Part shown: positions 36,831 through 49,342 of the stretch, piece after piece
Layout of the letters: each line of letters begins with the position of its first letter
Numbering within the stretch: position 1 is the stretch's first letter
Assembly (NCBI GenBank): GCA_014338405.1
Contig: JTDE01000292.1
Location: 159,537 to 223,536 of the forward strand
DNA from: Paragonimus skrjabini miyazakii
Taxonomy: Eukaryota > Platyhelminthes > Trematoda > Plagiorchiida > Troglotrematidae
Direction of reading: 5' to 3'
DNA length: 64,000 nt
Notes under the pieces: generated by a model
What the model saw: the letters and a program-made list of their open reading frames with translations, nothing else
Databases searched by the model: none
Told to the model about the DNA's origin: nothing
Program-made: the position numbers and the translations under genes

Positions 36831-38446
36831 GATGCAACCAAGGGGGACCAGATAGTAGACTGATTTCTTAAGCTTTGCTTCACTGAATTAAAAAAGTGCT
36901 TCACAGTCAAACTGATAAAACAAGAAGTGTTTGCAAGCCAAACACCATAGACAGCAAAATGCAACAAATCCGAGAGATATCGGACCAGAATGGATCTCCA
37001 GATAGGTTTCTATGAAAGAATATGAGGTGTTAAATTTGTCCTTTCAATAGGTCCCTTTTCGACCAGAAAAGGTCGATCAATAATGTTGAGACTTTGTCAC
37101 CCAGTTCGGATATCCCGCACCGCTCATGCACGCGCGCTTACGGAGAGAAATTCTGATACCTAGCGCGTTTTCGGCTACCGTTTTCTGTGGTGTTTTTTTG
37201 TTTGACAGTTCTCGCCGGTTTTGTCGATTTTGCATAGTGATCTCTTGTTTGACCTATCGTATTGTCTGCGACTCACCTGCTGTGGATTTTGAGCATGTTC
37301 AGGAATCATGCTGAGATATTTCCACACTCGCCGCAATAATCTTGTTCCCGACTTGATCGTTCCATTGAGTAACGCGCACTTTCGTTTGTGAGTAGTATAG
37401 CACGACTCGTACGCTCGGAAACTGAACGGCAGGTCTCAACGCTAAGAGGACGAGAGACCGGAAACGACTACTGAAGCCGTTCATATGCTCTATGCGGAAC
37501 GTCTCACCGAGGCGAATAACGATGCATTGCCGCCGAACGTGTGCGGATACTTGTTAGCCATGCAAATTAGTGCAGGCGTTTGCCGTTCTATGTTTTCACA
37601 TAACTTGTAGGAGATTTCGTGCAGTAAGCAACCTTCCAGGAGAATCAGCTATGCAGTCACAACAGCCAATCGCGCGATGACCGAAACCAAGACCTCAATA
37701 TGTTTTACTTAGAACACGAAGTGTAGCAAACATTTACTCAGTTCACTATTCTCATGGACCCGAACTGTGGTATGCTTCTTCTCGCCTGGTAATCAAGTGT
37801 CATCTCATTCCTCCCCCGCGTCTTGATAGTTATCAAGGTAATCTTTTCACTGCGTTAAATCAAAGAAGAATTTCGTTACCAAATTCAGTGACGCGAACCA
37901 CGTTCAGTGAACATATCGCGGTTGTTTCCACGTGTCTAAACTGACCGGAATAGAAACACCAGTAAAACCGCTAGTAGATACGGTGACAGAAATCTGGCCC
38001 TGTGGTTGCCAATTGTGCGGTTGTCAGCATGCTACTATGATGTCCCAACTTCTCGTTTAGTGCAGATTAGATTATTACTGCTGTGTAAGTGTTGCATCGC
38101 CGACTTTGATAATGATATTTCTCGGGTGAACGTGGTAGGATGTCCGGCGTGACAACGGATAGAATGAAAGCGGAATGAAATAATGTCAATATTAATTTCT
38201 AATAAAACTATAATCGCCACCGGAGGAAAGGTTCTCTGTACTTCATCTGTGGCTTCTTGACCCAGAACTCTCATTCAGCTTTCAATTACTCGCCGTGTTA
38301 TAAAAGGACCACTATACAACGCTCCACAATCGGATACCTCAAGTTGGCATCTTACCTCACCGCGACAAACTTTCAACAAATATTACTGGCAGGCGAATCT
38401 TTCTAAGTTTGACATTTACGGTCCCTCTTTCTTCATATTGACACAC
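36831..38446. other. Non-coding stretch, nothing recognised
   Basis: The missing second half of the Penelope-like element cannot be read here. Frames at 37126-37314, 37299-37484 and 38035-38274 show nothing recognisable. Confidence 0.45.
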
Positions 38447-39723
38447 AGTGCAACAGGATCAGATGAGATTCATCCAAGGACTCTAAGAGAAACAATGTTC
38501 GGCCTGATGGAACCTTCTCATAATCTGTACAAGCGTGCACTGCGGAATGACGTTTTCCCAAAGGCATGAAAATAGGCCATTATCACTCGATCATCACGTT
38601 TATGCTAATCGTGGACTGATCAACCTACGCATCATATTAGAACGTATACCAAAACGATGCATTCTTGAGTTCTTGTTAACTAATGTACTTGTGCTATAAC
38701 TTACTTCTCATGGAGTGATTTGCTGACTGGCCCCCTCATTCAGAATATCTCTGCTCGATGATGAGTCCAAAAGTGGACAAAACCGGTCACTAAGTGTCGG
38801 TTTTACACTAAACATTATGAATCACTGGGTATTTGTTAACAAATGCTCTTTTATTATCTACCTAGCAAGTCATCCTTCAAAATAGGTGATGCAAAACCAT
38901 TCTGCTTATCTTCCTGTATTACTTAACACAGGTCTCGAGCGATGTCTCTTGATTTCGCCAAGGATATCAATCGAAACGCCCTTGCGCGCATAATCTAGAA
39001 GCCTACTGTATTCAAGGAGCGACTCTGCGCTGGATGGTATTCTTCCTTGCTGCAGAACTTTCGGAGTAAAAATCAGATCTCTGTAAGGATTACCTAATGG
39101 TCTACGTTCAGTCCTCCATTGGTCATAATATGTAGCAATAGCCCTTTAGACTTCATTCTCAGCAACAATGTTCTCTAAGTTGACGATTAAAAGACCAGAA
39201 AAGCTAATGACACTTATGCGCTACAGTCTGATACTGATAGTAAGTGTACGCTGGTTAACCGACTGAAGTCTTCTTCTCAGTTACAGTAAATATCCACTCA
39301 CGTCTCCCAGAGTAGACTTATGGAAACTCTTCTTGATTTATAATGCATAGCGTAATACCGATATCTCGAAAGTAAAATTGAGGACTGAACTCTGCACCTT
39401 TCTGATGGATAGCTAAAAGGGGTCTGAAACTTTGGGAATTATAAACATCTTTCCCCATGATTGCTTCTCAAACATAATATGAGGCCTATGTAAGACCGCT
39501 GTTTGAAAACATCAGTCAGGTACCGTGGCCTGAAAGTAAAATACTTATCACCAAGCACATCCAGCGATCGACTAACAAAATGGTAACTGGTCTGCAGAAT
39601 GTCTCATCAGGTTGAAATCAAAACTCCCGAGTTTTGGAAACTCAAGACGACTTAATCCCTATACTCCTTTTATTTGGCATACAACTTGTTTTCGATCTTT
39701 GCGGCTAATGGTTAACTGCTGAG
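38447..39723 (+). pseudogene. CR1-like LINE, reverse transcriptase (degenerate, with inserted repeat)
   Basis: RT of the CR1 type in broken frames. ATGSDEIHPRTLRE and NLYKRALRNDVFPKA (38447-38570) form the N-terminal RT segment (GPD.I.P.+L.., then ..S...G..P..WK). ILERI..RCILEFLLTN (38630-38690) corresponds to (+)LE+I....+..+L..N. LDFAKDIN at about 38945 is motif A, with Phe changed in AFD. The thumb and tail are clear: YEAYVRPLFENIS, VPWPES, HIQRSTNKMVTGLQNV (39478-39609), equal to the YVRP.LEY...W.....D...+E.VQR..TK.+.GL block. About 250 nt separate the segments before motif A, roughly 100 nt more than usual, and this is where the hammerhead-like repeat at 38731-38830 sits. Confidence 0.8.
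38731..38830 (+). ncRNA. Hammerhead-like repeat, copy A
   Basis: Contains UGAUGA, a perfect 4-bp stem II GUCC/GGAC with loop AAAAGU, then AAAA where GAAA is required, then a stem III ACCGG ... UCGGU with a 10-nt loop and U at the cleavage position. Flanks TTCAG..TATCTCT upstream and ACATTATGAATCA downstream are shared with 49785-49880, so the repeat unit is about 100 nt. The G-to-A change in GAAA should abolish cleavage. It is an inactive remnant of a type I hammerhead, by inference. Confidence 0.5.
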
Positions 39724-42577
39724 TAACGACTAGAAGTTCTACAATCTCCACTTCTGGTTCTTCTTCTTCAGATGAAAAAAAAACAGAATTATCAGCCAGC
39801 CTATCACCAGGGGTTGCTAGCTGTTCTTTTAGGAATCATTTTCAAGAATTAACAGATTTCATCCATTAAAAACACTGTTTGAATGGTTATCTTATTGTGT
39901 GCTTAGTGTTTGTTACAAGGCGTACAAAGGTGTTAAACCCCGTTTCTACTTATTATCTTGTGGATAAGCAGACATCAGTTGGGTGTCCAAAAAAACAACT
40001 TGAGTGAATTCGAGTGACTCGGGTCTTTAGCTTCGATTCTGTGTATGATTTCCTGAAACTTCCGAAGATGTCTGATATTTAAGTGCTTTTCTAGATCACT
40101 GCCACAGATCCGTTTACGTTATTTCTGGAAATAATGCGATTATTTGTACAGCTACTAAAACAACCAAAGAGCGACAAAAGAGGCGTGCTTCCGTTTCTGC
40201 ATTACACATTTGTAATGTGTCTTTAAAATAAAATTTCTACCAGTTTAATGCAGAACCGATCAAGTTTCCGCTGTACACCATTGATATTTAGTGCAGTGCA
40301 CTCCTAACGAATTCATTCGATCGACCAGTCAGTCATGCACGCAGACTTTTAGTGAGCTAACCGGATACATTTGACAGGTTCTGCTGAACTAAACATCATG
40401 CGTCAATTTGCGAAGTCGATAACTCCCGTTGAATATATACAGTGATATACACAACAGACTAAGTGGATACAGCCACAACCATAAACCGACCGGTAACTGT
40501 CGATATGTGCTGACTATCAGTGACGAACAGTCTTCTGAAGAGTTTATATGAAATAACCAACGAAGTTTTCACTAACGTAACTCTGAAGTTAACCTTCCTC
40601 TCCAAAAATAACTGGCGTCGAGCTGTGTGGCATACTGATTGCTCAGTCTGATCTTTTGGACGCATCAAGCGTTGTTGTCACTGTCTCCTAAATGGGATCT
40701 GTTGAAAGCCGTTTTCTATTAAAGCACTGTAGTTTACGCTTAAATCATCGAATTAGCACAAAAATGTCAAAAAATATCCCATTTGAATTTATCACTCTTA
40801 ATTCCAATAAACACGATGTTTAACTAACACAGACACTCAAGCAAGTTCAGTACAAATTACCGTATGTTCAAATAGGATATGAACATTCACGCAGAACACA
40901 ATCAGTTTATGCCGAGCAATTGAGCGTTACAAACAAACTGTCCCTCTAACTTGAAATAAACATCATTAACATATACTCGAATATTCAAACCTTTTCCTCT
41001 GTGAATGGCTAACAGAACTGTAGTGAATTAGCGTGAATAAAATTTGACCGGGTACAGCCAGTAGGTTGGTTACTGTGGAACACGGAAGTGCGCATTGAAT
41101 TGGTTCCTATAAGTATAATCGTCTAACCACCGGCTGTCGAAGCAAAACGTAACTGCTCACAGTTCCGACGGTTAATCATTTGGGCCGCTGTCACTCTACC
41201 ATACGGTGACTGCCTCCCATGGAGTACACACCATTTATACTCACATAGTTTTTCTTCGATTAGAGTCAGCGCACTTCGAAAATGTCCACAATCGGTTGCA
41301 TTCACTTTGTTGTCCAACCGGGGCATACTTACGACCAGATTAATGGCTCATCTCAGTACCCCATCATTGGCATGCTGTCCACACGGCCTCGATTTAATCT
41401 TGCCTTTCGCTTCTCGCATTTTCTTCGTGTCCACTGATCAACGTTGGCCATTGGGTAATCGCCCCAGCGGCTGAACTATACATACAAGGAATCTTATCGT
41501 GTAGGTATTAAACTGTTCAGGGAATCGCGTATATTCTTTTTACCAATCGGAAGTTGGCTTTTAAACTGTCTACAACAAACCGATCATTTGGAACACCAAA
41601 CAGGACATCCGCTGCTGAAAAAATGGCAAACCAAAAAGGCTACATGGACGATAAAGTTGGGAAACATGATTATGGCTAATTCAACGACGATATGTATAGA
41701 AGGGAATCACCTGGACAAGCGGTGACTCGTAATCGCGAAACGCAGGACTGACCCAAACTGGCCATAAAAAGACCGGAATTCAGATAACTTTTATTCGCGA
41801 AATATGCACAGTCAACCATTGTATTTACAGGTTTTCGCAAGACCTTGCTCTTAGGTCGCTCAGTGAACCACTCAAGATAGTACATTAGAATTAAAAACCC
41901 AAAACAGGTGGTTAGCTGATCAGAAGGTATAAATTCAATTTTCTTCCATGCATATGGGTTTTATGGGAAAAATGACTCTTCTCAGCAAGCTAGTAACACG
42001 GGACAACCCTTGAATATGCAATTAAATAGTGTTTCATTGTTCAAATACCTTTAATATCAGTTATTCCACAAAACAATCCATTTGTCATTATGCGAGTTAG
42101 TCAATTTGTTCGTTGGCGAAAAAGAAACGAATGAAATCAGTTTTTCTGGCGTAAGTTGAGAATCAATGTGCTACTCGCTATCTTTGATCACAACAGTCGA
42201 ATGCTTAGCACGTAAATGAGACTACTTCATACAAGTTTTGCATGCCCAAATGATCAACTGTGCATTGCTGAGTTGTCTCAACTATAGGTTTACAGAGGTT
42301 CTTTGACTCGAAGCCAGTCAATCTTTAGCTGATTAATGATGCGACACAACCGTCGGGAAAACTGTTCATAACCGTTCAAGATTTTTGATGTCACTCGCGC
42401 TGTTTGTGTAAGAAATCTAATCTTCAAAAACTTTCGTATGTGATGATTATTACTAAACGTGGCTCTGACAACATTTTGTGTTTCTACTTTTCTCATAATC
42501 ACAGTTTAATCATTCCCCGCATATCATCAAGCAGATAGGTCATACTCCTCTTTTGATAAACAACGACTATTTATCTC
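39724..42577. other. Non-coding stretch, nothing recognised
   Basis: Sequence just after 39723 may be the 3' UTR of the CR1-like element; no terminal microsatellite of the kind typical for CR1 is seen. Frames at 40459-40668, 41123-41326 and 41676-41885 (minus) have no recognisable motif. Confidence 0.45.
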
Positions 42578-42782
42578 AATTTGAACATCACTCACAAGGG
42601 ATCGCAGCTGTCACATTCTCATAGACTTTCCAGTCGGCCCCTTTCGAAAGGAAGCAATAGACTCGAGTTACGCTCTGATTAGAACTCGTCAGTAGTGCAT
42701 ATCATCGTCACTGATGGGACTAGAAAGTCGGCCACGCTGTTCATGAGGCAAATGTGTTTACCACTGCGCCATTGACCTCACG
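42578..42782 (-). repeat. Hammerhead-bearing tRNA-like SINE, copy 2 (near full length)
   Basis: The most complete copy. On the minus strand it has TGAGGTCAATGGCGCAGTGG with a perfect A box TGGCGCAGTGG, then a decayed B-box region, then GATATGCACTA leading into the ribozyme, then a CCTTTCGAAAGG hairpin, then GGGGCCGACTGGAAAGTC, and the end GTGATGTTCAAATTG. About 205 nt in total. It defines the unit's order: tRNA-like head, ribozyme, tail. It forms an inverted pair with copy 3. Confidence 0.8.
42655..42702 (-). ncRNA. Hammerhead ribozyme of SINE copy 2 (one core mutation)
   Basis: CUGACGAG (the variable core position is C, which is tolerated), stem II GUUCU/AGAGC with loop AAUC, then GUAA instead of GAAA, stem III ACUCGAGU and C at the cleavage position. 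Stem I CACUA/UAUUG pairs at four of five positions. The A-to-U change in GAAA should inactivate it. Confidence 0.65.
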
Positions 42783-42959
42783 TTAGGCACGACTGAAATG
42801 TCATATGTGAACGCTAAACTACTTTCGCTTGTGAGTAATGATCAGGTTACCCAATCGTCTCGATAGCAGATACAGTTACTGTCTGTTAACTCCAATCGAT
42901 AACCCCGCGTTTAGGACCTCCTAGAGAGGTCGACATTTCCGATCTCATTAAACCTGCTA
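42783..42959. other. Spacer between the two inverted SINE copies
   Basis: About 180 nt with no recognised motif. Whether it is unique DNA or the eroded head of copy 3 is unclear. Confidence 0.3.
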
Positions 42960-43075
42960 GGCAATATTTTAGATTACTGATGAGAGTTGTGGGATTTGGT
43001 TTATTCCAAAGAGGCCGACTGGAAATTCTGTGGGAATGCAACAGCCGCGATTAATTGTGGGTGATGTTCAAATTG
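42960..43075 (+). repeat. Hammerhead-bearing SINE, copy 3 (tail, inverted to copy 2)
   Basis: Contains ACTGATGAG at 42976-42984, then a degraded stem region without GAAA, then GAGGCCGACTGGAAATTC and a tail ending GTGGGTGATGTTCAAATTG. The tail matches copy 2 in the opposite orientation over about 65 nt. Confidence 0.65.
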
Positions 43076-45716
43076 AAATAAACCAACTCCCCGACTACTC
43101 ATCAGTAGACTATTTATCGATTCTTCATCAGTGGTTTTGAATAACCTACTGTTGTTAACATTACGACGTTGAAGATACGTTACGGCATGATTAGTCCACC
43201 ATAGATCATCTGAGAAAGCCCGGACTGGTGTAAGAGCTGCTGTGATTTAGCTTACGCGAGAGACACAGTAAAACTGAGTGAGTTGGTCGGTCCTTCTAAT
43301 TTTTGTTGGCAGGTACTCTACGAAAGAATGGGCTAACATGGAATCTTTGAGGATCGGAAGACTGAAAGCGTGGGAATAGTTAGTTCACTATCGCCTGATC
43401 ACTCAATGATCAAGTCAATAAAAGAAGGACAGTTTGATCGGTCCTTATCTGTGAATTAACAGTTACATATTGTACACTTTAATGAAACATGGCAACTCAC
43501 TATAGAAAATTTGATGACTCAGCAATGCTGTTCGTTTACATGGCTGCAACAAACGGATGCAACTGTAGCAAGTGTGCGGTTACGTTTAAGCTTGGATATT
43601 ACCCAGTTCGTACGTATACTTGCGGTACCATTGGCATAACGAACTGTCATCAATCCCCTAGGCTATACCATATTGCTTCAGTTGGAAACAGCTGTAGCGT
43701 GACAGTGGAACGTCCTAACCGTTCATTTCTCTATAATCGTACGGTGGCTATCAACGATGGAGTTCCAACAAACATATTTAGTCCAAAATAAGCTAGGTAC
43801 GTTTATTACGGAATTAGTACACCCATGTCAGACCGTCGCCCTCATCATTTTATGAAGATGTTATGAAGTATTGACACACTGAGTTGAACTGATTATCTAG
43901 TGCCTCAGTTACGAACGCTGAATAGGATAACATGGATATCTGTTCATCTTCCTTATCACTGTATCAACCAAGGTTTTATCTTAAAGCAGATAAAATGACG
44001 ACGTACACTGTAGATAACCACTATTACACTGCAGTCTTTGTTAGTACACCGAAGACAATACCAATCCGGCTGTTAAAGAAACGAAATGAAATTAAGAACA
44101 ATGATCAATTAATGCACAGACAGGATAATGGCTCGGAGTTTTGTAAGGCCCTATTGTGGTGGCTGTTGGAATCAGGAAATCGTAATCTCTTTAGTTCTTG
44201 TTCAGTTCTGAGTCGGAAGGATGTGGACTTGGCAGATCGACTTAAATATGAAAGTGCGAATGCATCAACCAAACGTGTTCTGAAACAGTGGTGTATCGAC
44301 ATGTCAAAAGACGGCATAATATATGACCTAACTGGTTAGCGTGAGCGTGATGCTTCGGTTTACCTATCTGTCACGGTTAATGCTGCATTTGCTTAATTAT
44401 GGGAACAACTTGCTTTCATGGCATAGTTCGAAAAATATACATTCCAAACGGCTGAATCGGAGGTTTCACATCGTACTCTGACAGGTATTAACAGTTGTCG
44501 ATTGCATCTGCCGAAAATTACAATGATCTACACCAAATACTACAAGGGGATGGATCAGATTTCATGGTTTGTATTGGTGCTTTTCTTCTGTTGTCAACAC
44601 TGAAGTGCGTGCAGCGTTCCCGACTAAGGTATGATACACACGACAAGCTCTGGGTAGGATTTGTTCACCGATATTAGTTATAGTTACTCACAGTAAACCA
44701 AGGCCTGGTATCATGAACGCGCAAGAGTGCCCGTGCACTCCAGTCCTGTGTTGATGGGCCAGTACTAGATGGGATAAACGGCCCAGGCTATTGATCGATG
44801 CAATTCGAACGGAGATAAATGAGGTGCGATTAGACTGTTTATGCCGTATAGCGCTTCATAAGACTACGAGACCGGTTTTGTTCTCGATTGGACTTATCGG
44901 ATATGAGTAGTCAGAGCAAGGTTCAGACGAGCAACCCTCGGCATTGAAAGCAGACATACTTATCCTATCGCTCTACGAACATCGCTTATGGCGGGATGGT
45001 TAACACAGAACTTATGTAACTTGTGAACACCCCGTCCGGACGGACACAGTCCATCTCTAGTGGTCGGTATGTTTTGGCTACGGCTACAGGTGTGCGACCT
45101 GTTGATCATAGCATTACGCACCGTTTGATACAACCCATGACTTTGTTTCTGCTTGGGCTCATTCAGTGGAGCAGACTGAAAGTAATTTGAATCAGTCTGT
45201 CGAAAAACACTGTAAAAGTATGTATAATCGTACATTCCGGCATGTCTGGCCGTTGTCAACGTAAGTTGGCAACACTGAGTCGGACCGCATCCAGACACGC
45301 AACATATCAGAAACCGACGGAAGAAGAGAGTTTGAGGTCTATGAATTTTCTGTTTTGCGCTAGTCAGGAAACAGATTGTATCAGACGGCTTACGAATGCG
45401 AAGAAAAGTGAACGGAGTCAAACAGATGAAAATTTTGACAAATCTGCCGGCAGGTAGTCATATTAGCACTGAACATTGAATCATAATGAATCAACATGAC
45501 AGATGTGCACCCCTGGTCATGTGTGAGAGTGGACTGGAATGGCTTTCAGGACACTTGCATTACGATTTGTCGCTCGCATACGCGCCCAGAAATTATGGTT
45601 ACATGCGGACTTCAGTAAGGATGCATAGCTCTCCTAAGAAATCTACGGCATTTATTAGACCGTCGCCTTGATTACGCTCCTAGTCCCTTAACCCAAAACC
45701 GAGAAAGGAAAGAGAA
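43076..45716. other. Stretch with several unrecognised open frames
   Basis: Open frames at 43489-43791 (100 codons), 43932-44339 (135 codons) and 44960-45421 (minus, 153 codons) are somewhat long for this composition. I recognise no domain, signal peptide or splice support in any of them. The 43932-44339 frame is Lys/Leu-rich with DNGSEFCKALLWWLLESG near its middle. They may be decayed element sequence or chance. Confidence 0.3.
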
Positions 45717-45956
45717 GTGGCAGTACTGTTTATTGGAAGGGCGAGACGACTTAGGCTACAGAGACTTCAAATCTATAGGACGAAACGATTACCATGCATG
45801 GCAGTCAGACGAATAGCGAATCAAATGAAACGATCATATATGGCAGTCAGGGAGTCAGAGCAAATCACGTTACAGAGGGCATCAGAAAACCGCGAGAAAA
45901 CGCGGTCTAGATGCCGCACAGGCCTTCGATCGCACACCTGCAATCTGATTGGCTGA
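45717..45956 (+). other. Arg-rich repeat-peptide frame, possibly transposon-derived
   Basis: A 79-codon frame rich in Arg, Gln and Glu with an imperfect repeat: RLPCMAVRRIANQMKRSYMA, then AVRESEQ, then LQRASENREKTRSR. The nucleotide string ATGGCAGTCAG recurs 42 nt apart. Runs of the form RRASE..EQR...NR occur in repeat-peptide proteins carried by Helitron-type elements of invertebrates, and this frame resembles them only loosely. The local GC content is higher than around it. No transposase or helicase motif is present. Confidence 0.25.
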
Positions 45957-48286
45957 GCGGAACCATACTACTACCCACGACCATACCATCCGAACTGGGC
46001 AGGCGGACTGATATGACGTGATGCGCTCTGGCTGAACCATTAGGAGATGCGCCTCACAGCAGTATTAAACCACACATATGCACAACCCTATGGATCGAAT
46101 GTCATTTTCGGCATGGACAAGATAACAGTACCTATCGCCTCAGCGTAGTTTTTGTGCATCGCTTAGGTGCGTGTATAGTATTTTCAAACACTAATGGTGT
46201 TACACTGCTAATTTTTCTCACCCTTCTAAAGCCTTCTGTCTTACTATGGTCGTTCATTAGGTACAAGACTTATTAACACAACACTACTTGATAGGCCTGG
46301 AAACCGCTAAGTTATTGTTCCGTAGGAGGCATTCATCCTACTCACCGGTATTTCTGCTAGCGAGTTGTTAGAAGTTTCAAACTGAACTTGAAGTGTGATC
46401 TAGTTTATCTCTAAAACGAACTAACCACAGTGATCTAACAGGTAGGCTTCTAGCTGCAGACCTAGACTAACGGTAGTCCTTTGGGCACGGTGCTTGCACC
46501 GGAGTGTGTGCGTTTCTAACTTTGAAGTCTGTCACTTTTGTCGGATGAGAGATGTGTTACTTAATGATGTCACTCGGATATTTACTTTCCGGTACTTCCT
46601 AAGGTGTCCATGACATACAGGTAACCACTATCAAGCAAATCTTTGTACGACATGTAGTGTTTTGTATCCATCTATCTCACTCCCAGATGCTGACTGTTAT
46701 CGTTCATTACAGAGTAAGCAGCTTCCATCCTTTTTGCATAAATTTACAAGTCATTGATGTTCGTCACTGCTAGTCATGATGACTAGTTGATCTGGATAAT
46801 CTGCTGTGCTAAACTGGACTGTACGGTGATGATCCCAACAGAGTCACTCGCACTTCGTCAACTAAGAGAGAGTGAGTTGTTACAGCCACTTGGTCTTCCA
46901 CGTTCAAAAATGAAGTACGATTGACTCCGTTATCCAGGATAAACGACAGCCATCACAGTCCGCCGCCATTCAACCACTGCTTTGTGGCACACACCCTGGA
47001 TCCAGAGCATGACGTGTCCCGCTGTTTTGTTCCGGGATTCCTGACTTCGACCCACATGAACCACGATGGTGCAACGTAGTGCTTGCACCTTCGCGCAAGA
47101 TAAACAGGATCACTATATATATATATATTCTCTGACATTCATTCTTTAGCATCGTCCTAGGCTCTCTTCAACCTTATTTCTGACAAATGTCGTACAGATG
47201 CAGCTAATCTCATTTGCACAGCTTAGAAACTCAACTTGACACCCACCAGTTTGCCTGGTGCATTATCAGTCGGGACATGAAACACACATACACACATGAT
47301 GCTGAATAAGAGCAGCACCAAAATGTTGGAGTGGGGTATCACACTGATAGTCTTAAAATTGAGGAGACATGGAACTGGTGACATGTGAATGAGGCTTGGT
47401 TTTCGGACCAAGATAGTCTGTGGGAAACAGAAGATAATTAGATGTTCTAGTGGGGTGGTAGTTCACCCGAGATGTATTTGATCACAACGACTGTTTTACA
47501 GTCAAAGAACCCGCCTCTTGATAGGCGACCCAAATGCTGTCAACCCTTGAATCATGCCCGTGTACCTACGACTTTTTCGATGTAGGCTTGTTAGTTTGTC
47601 AGTAATTGTAGTCTAACTGTATGCAACACTGATGATACAAAGCACTCACTTCATGACGAGATCTGTTTCACTGTCCACTGGGCGCCGGTGAATTTTCGAC
47701 GGTTTCTTCGAGGCTCAATTAGCGCGCGAGCCCAGAGTTATTAGACAAAGCGGCCGGTTTTCCTTGAGTCTCGTGGTATCTGTACGGTCAACGGTAGCTG
47801 TAACAGTCTGCGGCATCTGTGCGCCGCCCGCTAAATGGTTATTGCAAACATCCTGTTTCGACTGAATGAGACTGATATCACAAACTGTGTCCACTCATGG
47901 AGTGGGATTAAATTTATCATACGGCATATCAACATGTATAATGTGAGCATCACACAAGTAACGCGCGGGATTGCATGTGCATTGAAGCACAGGTTAGTCA
48001 GCACTGCTGTGTTGTGTTCGTCGCAGACCCCTTCCAACCAGGACAGTAAAATGACAAATCTAGATTTTCGTCGAAACAACGGAGTTCAAAGTCAACACAA
48101 TTGTTCAGAACTGCTACTTGTTTCATAGATCCGAGATCCTCACACCGCGAGTAGACTAAAGCAAACGCGTCTGAGTACTTACTGGGCAGGACGCGCAAAT
48201 ACAAACATTGCGGGACATTTCAAACTCAGGAACATGAGTTTGCTGTGTGTCTAACGGTGGAGGAAAGGCCAAGGTTAACACATCCT
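45957..48286. other. Non-coding stretch with small palindrome and (TA)n
   Basis: No gene recognised. CTAGTCAT.ATGACTAG at 46770-46786 is an 8-bp palindrome with one central base. (TA)7 lies at 47114-47128. Frames at 47831-48204 have no motif. Confidence 0.45.
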
Positions 48287-48350
48287 GGTGAAAGGTAGCG
48301 CACGAGAACAGGATTGCACGCTAAATAGTTGGTATCAGAAACATGTACAA
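48287..48350 (+). repeat. Dispersed repeat shared with 52755 region (copy 1)
   Basis: Aligns with 52755-52820: GGT.AAAGGT, CA.GAGAAC.GGATTGCAC, AAT.GTT and a nearby CATGTAC in the same order. No coding content. It may be a piece of a LINE 3' UTR or another SINE. Confidence 0.45.
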
Positions 48351-49342
48351 AACCGCTCATTGTAAATCAACCGGCCGGAGCTGGAAGCTTGTTGCTAGGT
48401 GAGTGATGGAGTTGGTGACAGAGTTGGCATGTTACTGTACGGACGCCACTCGTCTGAATAATGTCTTTGTATTGTATGTGGTAATACACAAAGATCCCCG
48501 TCAAGACAGTTGTTTTTAATACAGTCAACTTTTAGCGGAATAACTACGCAGACTGCCTTGACGACAATGATGTATTTGTCTCAACTGTAGTACAAGGATC
48601 ACAGAGCCAGTGTCGTCCTTATGGAAGACTCCAAAAAGAAAGACTAGGAGATTCTACTTCGTGGTACTATTTGGCCTGGTAAAATCAAGGATGCCTGGTG
48701 GAAGAACCATGGTGACTTGATGTCGGATTATACCGGTCACCCGGTAGCAGATGTCTGTAAGTCATCTAAAGTGAATTTAAATCCATCCTTCGCGTCTACA
48801 TAAGTGCTAATGGTCAGGGACTGCAATGGTTCGTGATATGGATTTGGCGCAATCATTTTGAGTGTCTACCGGATCGACCGGCCGTCATTATCACTAGCAA
48901 AGACGCCCAGTTTTATTAAACGACCCTGAAATGGAAATCTGACGCGTTAGATGCGTTGTCAAGGTAACCTTTGAAAAATGGCGGTCCAGCTTCGCAAGGC
49001 GATTTGTTCCAACTGCTGGGCAATATAAAGTTCCTTGAGCATTCAAAGATGCTCCTATTGTGTCTTCATATAATAATAAGGAGAGCATGCAATACACCTA
49101 TAGTTATCGCGGTATCGATTTGCTCAGATAAATCTAAAAAATTCTTGATAGGATCCTGCTGAAATTGTTCAATTTTGATGTAATAGACATCAGTGTGTCA
49201 GAGCTGCGGCACCGACTCAGAGTCGATCGGATTACAATTGCCACTTACAGCACAATGTGGCAAACACAACTAATTAGCGCATGCCCACTTTGTGGACTCC
49301 AACAAACAACTGGATTCTTTGAGTTATGATACACTGTAGACG
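48351..49342. other. Non-coding stretch, nothing recognised
   Basis: Possibly the 5' part of the RTE-like remnant that starts to be readable at 49343. No endonuclease motif was found. Confidence 0.4.

Noticed and set aside
42578..43075. The inverted repeats as a DNA transposon or MITE of about 495 bp
   Set aside because: Each arm is a copy of the SINE found singly elsewhere, with internal polymerase III boxes and ribozyme, so two independent insertions explain it better.
43932..44339. 135-codon open frame as a host gene or transposase
   Set aside because: No domain, catalytic motif, signal peptide or splice context could be recognised. The length alone is not decisive in this composition.
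44960..45421. 153-codon open frame on the minus strand as a gene
   Set aside because: Low-complexity Cys/Ser/Thr-rich sequence without a recognisable motif or splice support.
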